The notes under the pieces were generated by a model. That model saw nothing but the letters and a program-made list of their open reading frames with translations. It was not told the DNA's origin and made no database searches. A DNA stretch of 64,000 bases from contig CAZCFM010000001.1 of assembly GCA_964497855.1 (NCBI GenBank), forward strand, positions 62,001 to 126,000. The letters run 5' to 3'. How positions within the stretch are numbered: position 1 is the first letter of the stretch; each line of letters begins with the position of its first letter. This stretch comes from CAYLNG01 sp964497855. GTDB lineage: Bacteria; Verrucomicrobiota; Kiritimatiellia; SS1-B-03-39; UBA6053. This document shows, piece after piece, positions 15,509 through 23,790 of the stretch. The translations under genes and the position numbers were made by a program.

Positions 15509-16972
15509 ATGAAATCTGGCCGGGTCAAACGCCCTTTTCAGCTCATTCTCTTCTGCCTGTCGTTTTCAGCCTACGCGGGGGACCTGCAACTGCGCCTCAG
15601 CGGCGACCGCCTCTCCCTGAACGCTCAAAACGCAAGCCTTGCGCAGGTGCTCGACGCCTTCGCCTCCTACGGCATCCAGGTCGAGGCTCCGGAAAATATG
15701 GACCTTCGTTTCTCGCTTCGTTTCGAGGACCGCCCGCTTGACGACGCCCTGCGCGATCTGCTCGACGACATCAACCACGTCACCCTCTGGCGCGAGTTCA
15801 AGGTCGGCACAGGCAACATGATCGTGCTCGAAGGCATTCGCATTGCTCCAGCCGGCCTGCCAGCAGAGGCCCTGCGACGTGTGGCTCCACCCCTGCCCCG
15901 CGTCATCATGCTGCCCGATGGTAGTCAGGCGCGTGCCGACGAACTCCTCGTCGGACTCCGTCCCGGTGTCACCCCGGAAAGCTTCCGCGCCTTGCTGAAT
16001 TCCATGGGAGCGCATGTCATCGACGCCGACCCTGGTCTCGGCATTTACCGCATTCGCCTGCCCGCCGGCTCCCACCTTCCCGATATCCTGGAGCGCCTTT
16101 CCCGCGAAAACAGTGTTGCCGCCGCCGAACCCAATCGCGTCTGGTCAAGTCCCAGTCCCGTTTTCAGCGCCAGTTCCATCCCCGCCGTCTCCGCCAACGC
16201 CGCCGCTCCCGCAAACAGCTCCCCTGCCCTCGCCATTTTCGATTCCGGGCTGCACCCCGACTTCAAAGACGCCGCGTTTCTGCGCTCCGCCTACGACGCC
16301 ACGGGACTCGAAAACACGGACGACAGCGCCGGACACGGCACCCAAATGGCCCTGCTGGGCTCCGGCGTCATCTCCCCCCTCGGTCTGCCCCTGCCCGACA
16401 CTCTCACCCCGGTCATCTCCATTCGAAGCATGGAGGCCGACGGCAAAACGACCACCTTCGGCGTACTCAAAGGCCTCACTTACGCCCGCGAACAGGGCGC
16501 ACGCGTGGTCGGCATGAGCTGGGGAGCCTATGCCGAAAGCCGCTTTCTGGACAGCGCGTTTGCCGACGCCACATCCAAGGGCATGCTCCTTCTCGCCGCC
16601 GCCGGCAACGACGGACGCGACGAATTGATGTACCCCGCCTCTTCGGAACACGTCATCGCCGTCGGTGCTCTCGCTCAAAACGGGGCTCTTTGGAAAAAAA
16701 GCAACACAGGATCGGGGCTCAGCTTGCTGGTGCCCGGAGAGGCCATCCTGCCAATCGGTTTTCAAGGCGATCCCGGACGCTACGCAGGAACCTCCATCGC
16801 CACGGCTGCGGCGGCCAGCCTGTTAACCCAATTGACCGAACGGTATCCGCAGGCCGACAATAAAGAAATCCTTCGCCGAGTGCGCGAGAACACAATCAGC
16901 TCCAAATTCCCGGGCACAGAGAATGCCCGGGTTTTAGATGCAGAGGCCCTCAGGCGACTCCAAAGCCCCTAA
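15509..16972 (+). CDS. Secreted subtilisin-like serine protease (S8) with STN-like N-terminus
   Basis: A 487-residue exported protease. After a signal peptide ending near SAYAG, residues 25-110 resemble the short N-terminal (STN) domain of secretins and TonB receptors (SLAQVLDAFASYGIQV, then PLDDALRDLLDDINHVTLW). A prodomain-like segment (about 135-215) ends with AAAEPNRVW. The S8 catalytic triad is complete: Asp245 in AIFDSGLHPDF, His276 in GHGTQMA, Ser429 in GTSIATAAAA. The ATG at 15509 is only 16 bp from the start of the divergent Pro-rich gene, so its promoter must lie within that gene. Confidence 0.9.
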   Translation: MKSGRVKRPFQLILFCLSFSAYAGDLQLRLSGDRLSLNAQNASLAQVLDAFASYGIQVEAPENMDLRFSLRFEDRPLDDALRDLLDDINHVTLWREFKVGTGNMIVLEGIRIAPAGLPAEALRRVAPPLPRVIMLPDGSQARADELLVGLRPGVTPESFRALLNSMGAHVIDADPGLGIYRIRLPAGSHLPDILERLSRENSVAAAEPNRVWSSPSPVFSASSIPAVSANAAAPANSSPALAIFDSGLHPDFKDAAFLRSAYDATGLENTDDSAGHGTQMALLGSGVISPLGLPLPDTLTPVISIRSMEADGKTTTFGVLKGLTYAREQGARVVGMSWGAYAESRFLDSAFADATSKGMLLLAAAGNDGRDELMYPASSEHVIAVGALAQNGALWKKSNTGSGLSLLVPGEAILPIGFQGDPGRYAGTSIATAAAASLLTQLTERYPQADNKEILRRVRENTISSKFPGTENARVLDAEALRRLQSP

Positions 16973-16982
16973 CGAGACTCCC

Positions 16983-17306
16983 TCAATAGGCGTCGTCGTC
17001 GTCTTCTTCGCCTTCGTCCAACTCGTCGTCTTCGAGAATTTCGTCCTCGTCCCCAAATTCACCTTCTTCTTCTTCGAAAGCCAGAGGATCGGTCGGATCC
17101 AGACCCTCGTTGTCAATAACTTCAATCATCCGCTGGATGATTTTGGAGAAATCTTTCAACCCAGTGGCGGGAACGATGATGGTATCCCGATGACCCCGAA
17201 CATCCTCGGTGATGCGCAGCAGGATGCCCCGGCGGTTTTCCTTCAAATCAAAGAAAAACAACTTGCGTTCAATTTGAATTTTGTCGCTGGCGATAGTGTC
17301 TTCCAT
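16983..17306 (-). CDS. PUR-domain (DUF3276) nucleic-acid-binding protein
   Basis: A 107-residue protein. Residues 8-75 form the PUR-alpha-like repeat found in bacterial DUF3276 proteins (RKLFFFDLKENRRGILLRIT and KDFSKIIQRMIEVID). The C-terminal 35 residues are almost entirely acidic. The family binds single-stranded DNA or RNA; the physiological role is not known. The start at 17306 is supported by GAAGGAAGAAATT directly upstream; longer frames up to 17411 lack support. It converges on the subtilase gene with a 10-bp gap. Confidence 0.85.
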   Translation of the reverse strand: MEDTIASDKIQIERKLFFFDLKENRRGILLRITEDVRGHRDTIIVPATGLKDFSKIIQRMIEVIDNEGLDPTDPLAFEEEEGEFGDEDEILEDDELDEGEEDDDDAY

Positions 17307-17483
17307 AATTTCTTCCTTCGGGATTCCCTCTCCAAGAATCCCAACATGACTTTCGTCTAGGGTTGATTCGTAAGCCGGAGCAGACAACGGGTATCGTCCC
17401 GCACCCGGCACTGTGGGGTAGTGGTCTTCTGAAAAATGAATCAGAATTGCAAGTGATTCCTTTCAAAAAATCACAGGGGATAG

Positions 17484-17489
17484 TATATG
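17484..17489 (+). promoter_or_regulatory. Possible -10 element before the membrane glycosyltransferase gene
   Basis: TATATG lies 17 bases after TTTCAA (17461-17466) and 10 bases before the ATG at 17500. The -35 match is poor, so this is weak. Confidence 0.25.
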
Positions 17490-17499
17490 TCATCGACTC

Positions 17500-20124
17500 A
17501 TGAATGGCAACACTCAAAATTGCATACATTATGCAAAAAAACGGGCAACTCTCTCTATAGCAGTAGGTTTAGCCCTTTTTTTCCTGGCGCTGTCCCTGCG
17601 CTCCGTTGGCCTTTTCCACGGTTTGGACCGGGGCTTGACTTTTCACCCCGACGCAACGAAACAGGTGCAAGCCGTACGAAACTTTATGGACGGCACCTTC
17701 GTGTGGTACACCGATTCCCTGGCCTACGACGGCTATCCCTATGGCTTGAATCATGTCGACGCCGTGCTCCTGCGCGGCCTCTGGCCCCTGGTCCGGGGCC
17801 TCTCGGAAAACCTCAGCCCCACCTTGGCCCTGCCTGAAATCCCGGAGCGGAACACTCTTTTTTTCCTCTGCCGCATGCTCCGCGTCTTCTACGGAATGAT
17901 CGCCTTTTGCGCCCTGGCCTGGGCCTTGCGACGCCGCGAGGTCCCAACCCACTGGCGCTGGTTGATCCTCCTGGCCGCAGCCACCGCCCCCCTCCTCAGC
18001 ACCGTCACCCACAGCGCCAGCGGCGACGTGGGCACCGATCTGTTCGTCATGCTCGCCCTGGCCTTCCTCGCTCCCGCACGCCTCCGGCCTTCCGCATCCG
18101 CCTTCTTCCTCTGCGGCATCATGATCGGCTGTGCGTTTGCCAGCAAATACCACGGACTTCTCGCCGCCGCCACCCCCGGACTCCTCCTGCTCCTCCAACC
18201 CTGGTCCTGGCGCATCCGCATCCGCCTCGGAGCCCTCTGCGGACTCGGTGCCCTCGGCGGCTTTGCCCTCCTCACCCCTGCCCTGTTCATCCGTTTCGGT
18301 CGCACCCTCAAACTCATCCGCGAAAACTTCCGCTACATCAAAGCCTACGGCGTCGATTCCTCTTTTTTCGATCTTCCCCTCCAGGAAAGGCTCCTCCTGA
18401 GCCTCCGCTCCAATCTCCCTACCGTGACCTGGGCCCTGGGCTCCGCCCTGCTGCTCTGCGCCTTCGCTCTGCTGCTCTTCTGCATCTGCCGATTCATGCG
18501 CACTCGCCGAAATCCCTCCGGCGATCTGGCCTGGGACCTCTCCGTTTTGGCGATGCCCTTTATCGCCCTGATCCTCGCCCTCATCGGCAAACCCCAAATC
18601 CAACCCTTCCACTTCAGCTTCCTCGCACTGCCCCTGCTCCTCGGCGTCGGCGGAGCCCTCCTCCTGCTGCCGCCCCGACTCCGCCTGCTCCCCGCCTGCG
18701 CCCTTCTGGCCCTCCTCGCCGACCACGCCTCCATCCAACGCAACGAACTCTTTGTCTGGCCCCGCGAAGACACCCGACAAAGTGCTTTCCGAGTCTCGGA
18801 AGAACTCCTCCTCCCCCTTTCCGATGTTCGGAACTTCCAAGACTTCGGCCCCATCATCCTCGAAGGCCCCAATCTCGCCGTTTTCCGCAACAGCCCTCAA
18901 CGCATCCGCCTTCCCGAGACCTCCGACTGGCTCGCCGCCCCCCGCGAAGCCCTGCCCGCCATTCCCTACGATCTCGGTGATGACTGGCTCTTCCTCCACC
19001 TGCCTTCCTTCGCCCGCGACTCCCGCTTGATCCATCTCCGTCACAACCAGGCCTGGTCCCGGCATCTCATCGACTACTCCCAGCTCGACCACATCCCCCT
19101 CCACATTCAGGCGGGAGAACTCCCGGTCACCTTCGACGCCCGCCTCAATGGCATTCCCCACTCCCTGCGACTGCTGCCCGGCGAAACCGCCCTCTTGAGC
19201 ATCGACGCCACACGCGGCCACTCATTTGAACGCAACGGAACCCAGGCCCGCCGACATTCGCTGGAGCTGCGCGCACGCGGCGGCGATCTGCTTCTCCGTG
19301 TGGGTGAACCCGACGCCCCCGGCGATCCCGAACGCGTCCTCCGCAAACTCGCCCGATCCCGCTATCTCGACGGAACCCTGCATTTCCCGCACTTTCATCG
19401 CGACGCCACCCTGCTCGACGCCCAGCACCTGCCCCCCGCCCGATACCGACTCGACATCGATTGGCCCCGCGACGTTCCGCCCCCCATCCTCCACATCGAA
19501 AACGCCCAACTCCCCGACGCCGGCACCCGGCTCCGCCTGCAAACCCAACGCAACGACGACCGCGTCTCCGTCGAATGGACCCAACCCGGCGACGCCCTGT
19601 TCACGCGACTCCGCCTCGAATTTGGTCCCGCCGGATCCCGTGCCCTTCCCTGGACCCTTCGCCCCATCTCGCCAGCTCTCCCCACAGAAACAGCACCCGA
19701 CATCGGCAAAAATTTCGCTTTCACGCCCGCAGCCGAATACGACGGCGGCGACATTTCCATTGGCGCATTCCGCTGGCCGGCCCGTCTTGCCCACAACGAG
19801 CCCCTCCGACTCCAGGTCCGCGCCACACTTCGTCCAGAAGCAGCAGACCTGCGCGGCGAACGCGTCCTCTACGTCCATCTGCTCGACAGCGTCGGACGCC
19901 AGGTCTACGCCCGCGACATTCCCCTCGCCCGCATCGCCCCCCCCGAATCGTCGCACGACATCGTCCACGACCTCGGCATTCCCCCGCTGCCTCCCGGAAC
20001 CTACCGCTTCACCCTCGGACTCTACGATCCCCGCATCCGGGTCCGACTGCGTCCCCGCATCCTCGAAGGCGCACGCGCCCCCGAGAACCGCCTCGACATC
20101 GGCACACTTGTCATCGAAGAGTGA
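17500..20124 (+). CDS. Large membrane glycosyltransferase-like protein (GT39/ArnT-like N-terminus)
   Basis: An 874-residue protein. Residues 20-430 contain about ten membrane helices with an acidic first loop, HPDATKQVQAVRNFMDG, and a second WY-rich loop. This is the layout of dolichyl-phosphate-mannose-type (GT39/PMT) transferases, which use lipid-linked sugars. Residues 430-874 form a soluble, beta-rich periplasmic part with no recognised family. The annotation rests on topology and the first loop, not on a full motif set. It stands alone on the + strand and overlaps the convergent oxidoreductase gene by 14 bases. Confidence 0.7.
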   Translation: MNGNTQNCIHYAKKRATLSIAVGLALFFLALSLRSVGLFHGLDRGLTFHPDATKQVQAVRNFMDGTFVWYTDSLAYDGYPYGLNHVDAVLLRGLWPLVRGLSENLSPTLALPEIPERNTLFFLCRMLRVFYGMIAFCALAWALRRREVPTHWRWLILLAAATAPLLSTVTHSASGDVGTDLFVMLALAFLAPARLRPSASAFFLCGIMIGCAFASKYHGLLAAATPGLLLLLQPWSWRIRIRLGALCGLGALGGFALLTPALFIRFGRTLKLIRENFRYIKAYGVDSSFFDLPLQERLLLSLRSNLPTVTWALGSALLLCAFALLLFCICRFMRTRRNPSGDLAWDLSVLAMPFIALILALIGKPQIQPFHFSFLALPLLLGVGGALLLLPPRLRLLPACALLALLADHASIQRNELFVWPREDTRQSAFRVSEELLLPLSDVRNFQDFGPIILEGPNLAVFRNSPQRIRLPETSDWLAAPREALPAIPYDLGDDWLFLHLPSFARDSRLIHLRHNQAWSRHLIDYSQLDHIPLHIQAGELPVTFDARLNGIPHSLRLLPGETALLSIDATRGHSFERNGTQARRHSLELRARGGDLLLRVGEPDAPGDPERVLRKLARSRYLDGTLHFPHFHRDATLLDAQHLPPARYRLDIDWPRDVPPPILHIENAQLPDAGTRLRLQTQRNDDRVSVEWTQPGDALFTRLRLEFGPAGSRALPWTLRPISPALPTETAPDIGKNFAFTPAAEYDGGDISIGAFRWPARLAHNEPLRLQVRATLRPEAADLRGERVLYVHLLDSVGRQVYARDIPLARIAPPESSHDIVHDLGIPPLPPGTYRFTLGLYDPRIRVRLRPRILEGARAPENRLDIGTLVIEE

Positions 20125-21124
20125 AGCCAAGAATTTCGCGCATGACCTCCAACACATGGGCGGCCAGCTCGCCGTTGGCCTGGTGGGGCTGTCCGGCTTC
20201 AATGGCGCTCACCATGTCGGCCACACCCAGTCCGCGACTGTTTTCGGAGTAACTGTTGACGTAGGGGAGTTTGGTTTCTTCGCCTTTTTTCACCACGACC
20301 ACGTCGCCGCCGAAGGTGTTCGGATCCGGTACCCGAAGTCCGGCATCGGTTCCGCTCAGCATGATGGGGGGGAGGCCGGGATTCACGCCGTCGAAGGAGG
20401 TGATCAGTGTGCCCACCGCGCCGCATTCGAAGTCCAGCAGGGCCGAGACGTGGGTGTCGATTTCCACCGGAACCACCGTGCCGTTCAGGGGTTTGCTGGT
20501 GATGGTGCGGGTTGGGAAGGTCTTGCGGTTCATGGCCTGCACGGAACGGATTTTCCCGAGAATTGCCACCATGGCGGTCAGGTAATAGGGCCCCATGTCC
20601 ATCATCGGACCTCCGCCCTGCTGGTAATAAAAGGCCGGAGCCGGATGCCAGCTTTCGTGCCCCCGGCAGATCATGTGGCCCATGGCGGCGACGGGTTGAC
20701 CGATCAGACCGTCCTTCACCGCCTGCACGGCGGTTTGAATGCCCGCGCCGAGAAAGGTGTCGGGCGCACAACCCAGCCGCAGCCCGTGGGCGGAGGCCTC
20801 GCGTTGAAGTTCGGCGGCTTGCTCCGAGGTCAGGGCCATGGGCTTTTCAGAATAGTGGTGCTTGCCCGCCCGAAGGCAGGCGAGTCCCACCGGATGGTGC
20901 GCCTGCGGAATGGTCAGGTTCAGAACCAACCCGATTTCCGGGTCGGCCAGCAAACCCTCCACGGACAGCGCGCGCACGCCGGGATGACTGTCTGCAATGG
21001 CCTGTGCCTTGGCGGGATCCAGATCCGCGCAGGCGCTCAGCGTCACGTGAGGCCAACGTCCCGAAGTGAAATTTTTGACGTAGATGCCGCTGATGTTTCC
21101 GCAGCCGATGATGCCGATTTTCAT
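20111..21124 (-). CDS. Gfo/Idh/MocA-family oxidoreductase
   Basis: A 337-residue NAD(P)-dependent sugar dehydrogenase-like enzyme. The N-terminal Rossmann fold begins MKIGIIGCGNISGIYVKN; the conserved EKPMAL segment (about residue 95) and the C-terminal alpha/beta domain follow, giving the usual length. The substrate cannot be read from sequence; sugar or cyclitol substrates are common in this family. It has a plausible promoter with a 14-bp palindrome downstream, which suggests regulation by a sugar-responsive repressor. Confidence 0.9.
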   Translation of the reverse strand: MKIGIIGCGNISGIYVKNFTSGRWPHVTLSACADLDPAKAQAIADSHPGVRALSVEGLLADPEIGLVLNLTIPQAHHPVGLACLRAGKHHYSEKPMALTSEQAAELQREASAHGLRLGCAPDTFLGAGIQTAVQAVKDGLIGQPVAAMGHMICRGHESWHPAPAFYYQQGGGPMMDMGPYYLTAMVAILGKIRSVQAMNRKTFPTRTITSKPLNGTVVPVEIDTHVSALLDFECGAVGTLITSFDGVNPGLPPIMLSGTDAGLRVPDPNTFGGDVVVVKKGEETKLPYVNSYSENSRGLGVADMVSAIEAGQPHQANGELAAHVLEVMREILGFTLR

Positions 21125-21167
21125 ACGTGTGAACTCTTTGTTTTAGAACATTTTTTCGTTGGAATCT

Positions 21168-21181
21168 GAGCGAATTCGCTC
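21168..21181. promoter_or_regulatory. Perfect 14-bp palindrome, candidate operator of the oxidoreductase gene
   Basis: GAGCGAATTCGCTC lies between the predicted transcription start and the ATG at 21124. Its position just downstream of the promoter fits a repressor site; the regulator is unknown. Confidence 0.4.
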
Positions 21182-21198
21182 GATGTAGAACTTTTGAC

Positions 21199-21227
21199 AT
21201 CATATCAGAGCTATATTCCCATTGAAA
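21199..21227 (-). promoter_or_regulatory. Probable promoter of the oxidoreductase gene
   Basis: Minus-strand TTTCAA (21222-21227), a 17-base spacer and TATGAT (21199-21204). The -10 matches five of six consensus positions. Confidence 0.5.
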
Positions 21228-21355
21228 TGGATGGAATGATTTAAGATATGGATTTTTTGACATGTCATCTAGGCCACCTCCCCCGCAACAATCCCGAAAC
21301 CGCCTCACGCGCTCCAAACGCGACAAGCGATTTCCTATCCATAAATGGAGCCACC

Positions 21356-22321
21356 ATGAAATTCGCCCTGCGCTTGATCCTGCTTGCCACCACCCTGTCG
21401 CTCGTCGCGCCCTCCGCAACAGCGGCCGTGAACGAAGTGGCGAAGTCCCCGGAGCTGTCCGTGGACAACAACTCATTCACACTATCCCTGCAAGGCTCGC
21501 TGGGCCTGGCCCAGGGAGAAGCGCGTGAAGTGGTCTACGATTATGATGAGGTGGGCCGCCGCGTCAAAGTGAGCGAGCTGATCTGGGACATAGAAAACGT
21601 CGTCATGCTGGGCGGCACCTTGTCCGCGAAGATCGGCCAACGCTACAAGCTTGAAGGCACTTTTAGGATGGCGGTGACGGAAGGCGAAGGCCAGATGGAG
21701 AATTTCGACTGGTTGTCCGAGGGGTCCGACTGGACGGACTTTTCGCTCAGCGATGTAGAGGTGAAGGACACCTACAGCTTCGACCTCCGGGCCTCAGCAG
21801 AATTTTACCGCAGACAGAGCGTGGGTCTCTCCGCCGTGCTCGGATACCGGCAGGATCACTGGGGCTGGGAAGACCAGCTGCTCAGCTGGATCTACAGCAC
21901 GGATGGCTTCCGCGATGACATCGGCGAAGGCGACGGCAGCACATCCATCACCTATGAGCAGACCTTCTTCATCCCCTACGCTGGACTCGCCCTGACCCTG
22001 CAAAACGGCCCCTTCAGCGGCGAAGTCTTCTTCCACTACAGCCCGTTCGTGACGGCGGAGGACGACGACCTCCACCTGCTGCGCGAAACCCGATTCCAGG
22101 TGGAAGCCGATGGCGGCGACTACTATGGCTTCGGGCTGCGCGGCACCTACGCAATCACCCCCCGCTGGACGGTCGGCGTCGCCGCCGAGTGGCAGATCAT
22201 CGAAGAGTTGATCGGCGACACGACCCTAACCGACCCCGACGGGACGATCGTCGTCGAGGACAGCGGCGGCATCTCCAGCGACTGGGCGCTGTTCTCCGTG
22301 TCCCTGGGCTACAGGTTCTAG
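21356..22321 (+). CDS. Omptin-family outer-membrane protease-like protein
   Basis: A 321-residue protein with a signal peptide (cleavage near ATAA, residue 23) and a 10-strand barrel pattern. Family landmarks are WDIENVVMLGGTLS, SDWTDFS, the Tyr-rich YSTDGFRDDIG and a C-terminal aromatic residue (GYRF). The OmpT Asp210-His212 pair is kept as Asp238 and His240 (DDLH). Of the OmpT Asp83/Asp85 pair, only the second is kept: N116-F-D118. The start at 21356 puts the signal peptide first and has GGAG upstream. Omptins cleave peptides at the cell surface, typically at basic pairs. Activity here is uncertain because of the Asn. Confidence 0.85.
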   Translation: MKFALRLILLATTLSLVAPSATAAVNEVAKSPELSVDNNSFTLSLQGSLGLAQGEAREVVYDYDEVGRRVKVSELIWDIENVVMLGGTLSAKIGQRYKLEGTFRMAVTEGEGQMENFDWLSEGSDWTDFSLSDVEVKDTYSFDLRASAEFYRRQSVGLSAVLGYRQDHWGWEDQLLSWIYSTDGFRDDIGEGDGSTSITYEQTFFIPYAGLALTLQNGPFSGEVFFHYSPFVTAEDDDLHLLRETRFQVEADGGDYYGFGLRGTYAITPRWTVGVAAEWQIIEELIGDTTLTDPDGTIVVEDSGGISSDWALFSVSLGYRF

Positions 22322-22336
22322 CCCGAAACACCCCAC

Positions 22337-23115
22337 ATGACACGACCCTTTCAGACAAAAGCATTCATCACCCGGCATTTTTTCATACTGGCTTTCCCTT
22401 TCGTGCTGCTCCTCGCGCTTTGGTGGCCGTCGCTCGGCGCAAGCGGGGGTCTGCTTCGCTCTGAACACACGGGGAAATTTGCGGTGGCTCTGGTGTTTCT
22501 GGTCCAGGGACTCACCCTGTCCCGTCGCCAGATCCTGGCGGGAGCTCTCAATCCACGTTTTCAAGTGTTGACACAAGGATTTATATTCGTCGGGTTTCCG
22601 CTTATGGGCATGCTGCTGATGTATGTGTTGGGTTCCCCATCCTCCGATCCCTGAGCCTGATGATTCTGGCCCCGCTTCTCCTGGGGAACGCGCTTCGCCT
22701 CACGCGCCTTCGCGATTTCGCCGAATCCAACGCCGCCGCCCTGCGTTTGCTGAACACCTCCGTGATTTTGTTCATCGTACTCACCGCTTTCTCAAACGCG
22801 GTTCAGAATGACATTTTACAGGAACAAACCCCGGCGGCGATCACGATGGCCCTGCTGGTCAGTTTATTGTTCTTTGTCATCTCCACCGGAATCACCCGAG
22901 GATTGGGAGGGCTGTTTCTCCGGGACGCCAAAGACCGGCTGGCGATCTGCTTCAGCGCCCCGCAAAAGTCCATGGCCACCGGCATCCCCATGATCGTGGT
23001 GATGATCGGCGATCCCTCTCGGGTGGGGGCCCTGATTCTTCCCGTGCTGATCTATCACCAAATCCAACTCCTCCTCGGCGGATTTCTCGCCTCGAAGCTG
23101 CATCATGAATCCTGA
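22337..23115 (+). pseudogene. Decayed bile acid:sodium symporter-like gene
   Basis: Two fragments of one membrane protein lie in different frames. The first (22337-22654) gives the N-terminal three helices and stops at TGA. The second (22660-23115) picks up at MILAPLLLGNALRL and runs to the C-terminal helices with SAPQKSMATGIPM, a known SBF-like signature. About 100 residues that should lie between them, including the sodium-binding crossover region, are missing. A deletion plus frameshift explains this best. The product cannot be a working transporter. Confidence 0.75.
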
Positions 23116-23593
23116 CAGGGTGTTTCACAACATCAAGGACTACGGGGGAAATCCCGGGCGCATTTTTATCAGCGGGCACTCCGCGGGCTGTTACCTCGGC
23201 GACCTCGTGGTCATGGACAAATCGTATTTGGCCGCCCACGGAATCGACGCCAACCGAATCGCCGGAAACATCTCCATGAGCGCCCACAAGGCCACTCATT
23301 TTGTGATTCGCGAAGCGATGGGCCTCCCCGCCCACCGCACGGTGGTGGACGCATTGGCACCGCTGTATCATGTCCGCGCGGACGCAGCGCCGACCCTCTT
23401 GATCACGGGCGACCGGGAGCTGGAAATTCCGGGTCGCTACGAGGAAAACGCCCTGTTCAGGCGGATGATGCGCCTGGCGGGACATCCTGACATCGATCTG
23501 ATCGAAATACCAGGGACGGACCACGGAGGCATGGTGGTCCCGGCGTTCTCCCATTTCCTTCCCTTTATCCGGCGGGTCGGAGCCGCGACATAA
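23105..23593 (+). pseudogene. Headless alpha/beta-hydrolase fragment
   Basis: The 162-residue frame matches the C-terminal two-thirds of a carboxylesterase-type hydrolase. It has the nucleophile elbow GHSAG, a plausible acid in TGDRELEI and the histidine in GTDHGGM. The N-terminal strands and the oxyanion-hole HGGG motif are absent. Its first codons overlap the end of the symporter remnant, so a deletion has joined two broken genes. It could still be expressed as a short protein, but an intact hydrolase fold is unlikely. Confidence 0.65.
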
Positions 23594-23749
23594 AGGGCCC
23601 GTGCATTTTAACATTTCCTTCCTCAAGACTTTCTCTTTTCGTGCTTTGGCTTTCCGGAATCGGCTGATGCCCCTCGAAGCGTTGGTTCGATGACCCACAC
23701 GAATGTCAACCACTAGATATCGCGGACCCCTTTCCCGGAAAAGCGCCGA

Positions 23750-23778
23750 TTGACCTTATCCGTCGGATCGGATACCCT
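23750..23778 (+). promoter_or_regulatory. Possible promoter of the FG-GAP protein gene
   Basis: TTGACC, a 17-base spacer and TACCCT end 12 bases before the ATG at 23791. No ribosome binding site is seen, so the message would be nearly leaderless. The -10 is weak. Confidence 0.3.
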
Positions 23779-23790
23779 CTTTCCACCCTC

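Noticed and set aside
22337..23115. Programmed frameshift in the symporter gene
   Set aside because: About 100 residues of the family are missing at the junction and no slippery sequence is present, so decay is the simpler explanation.
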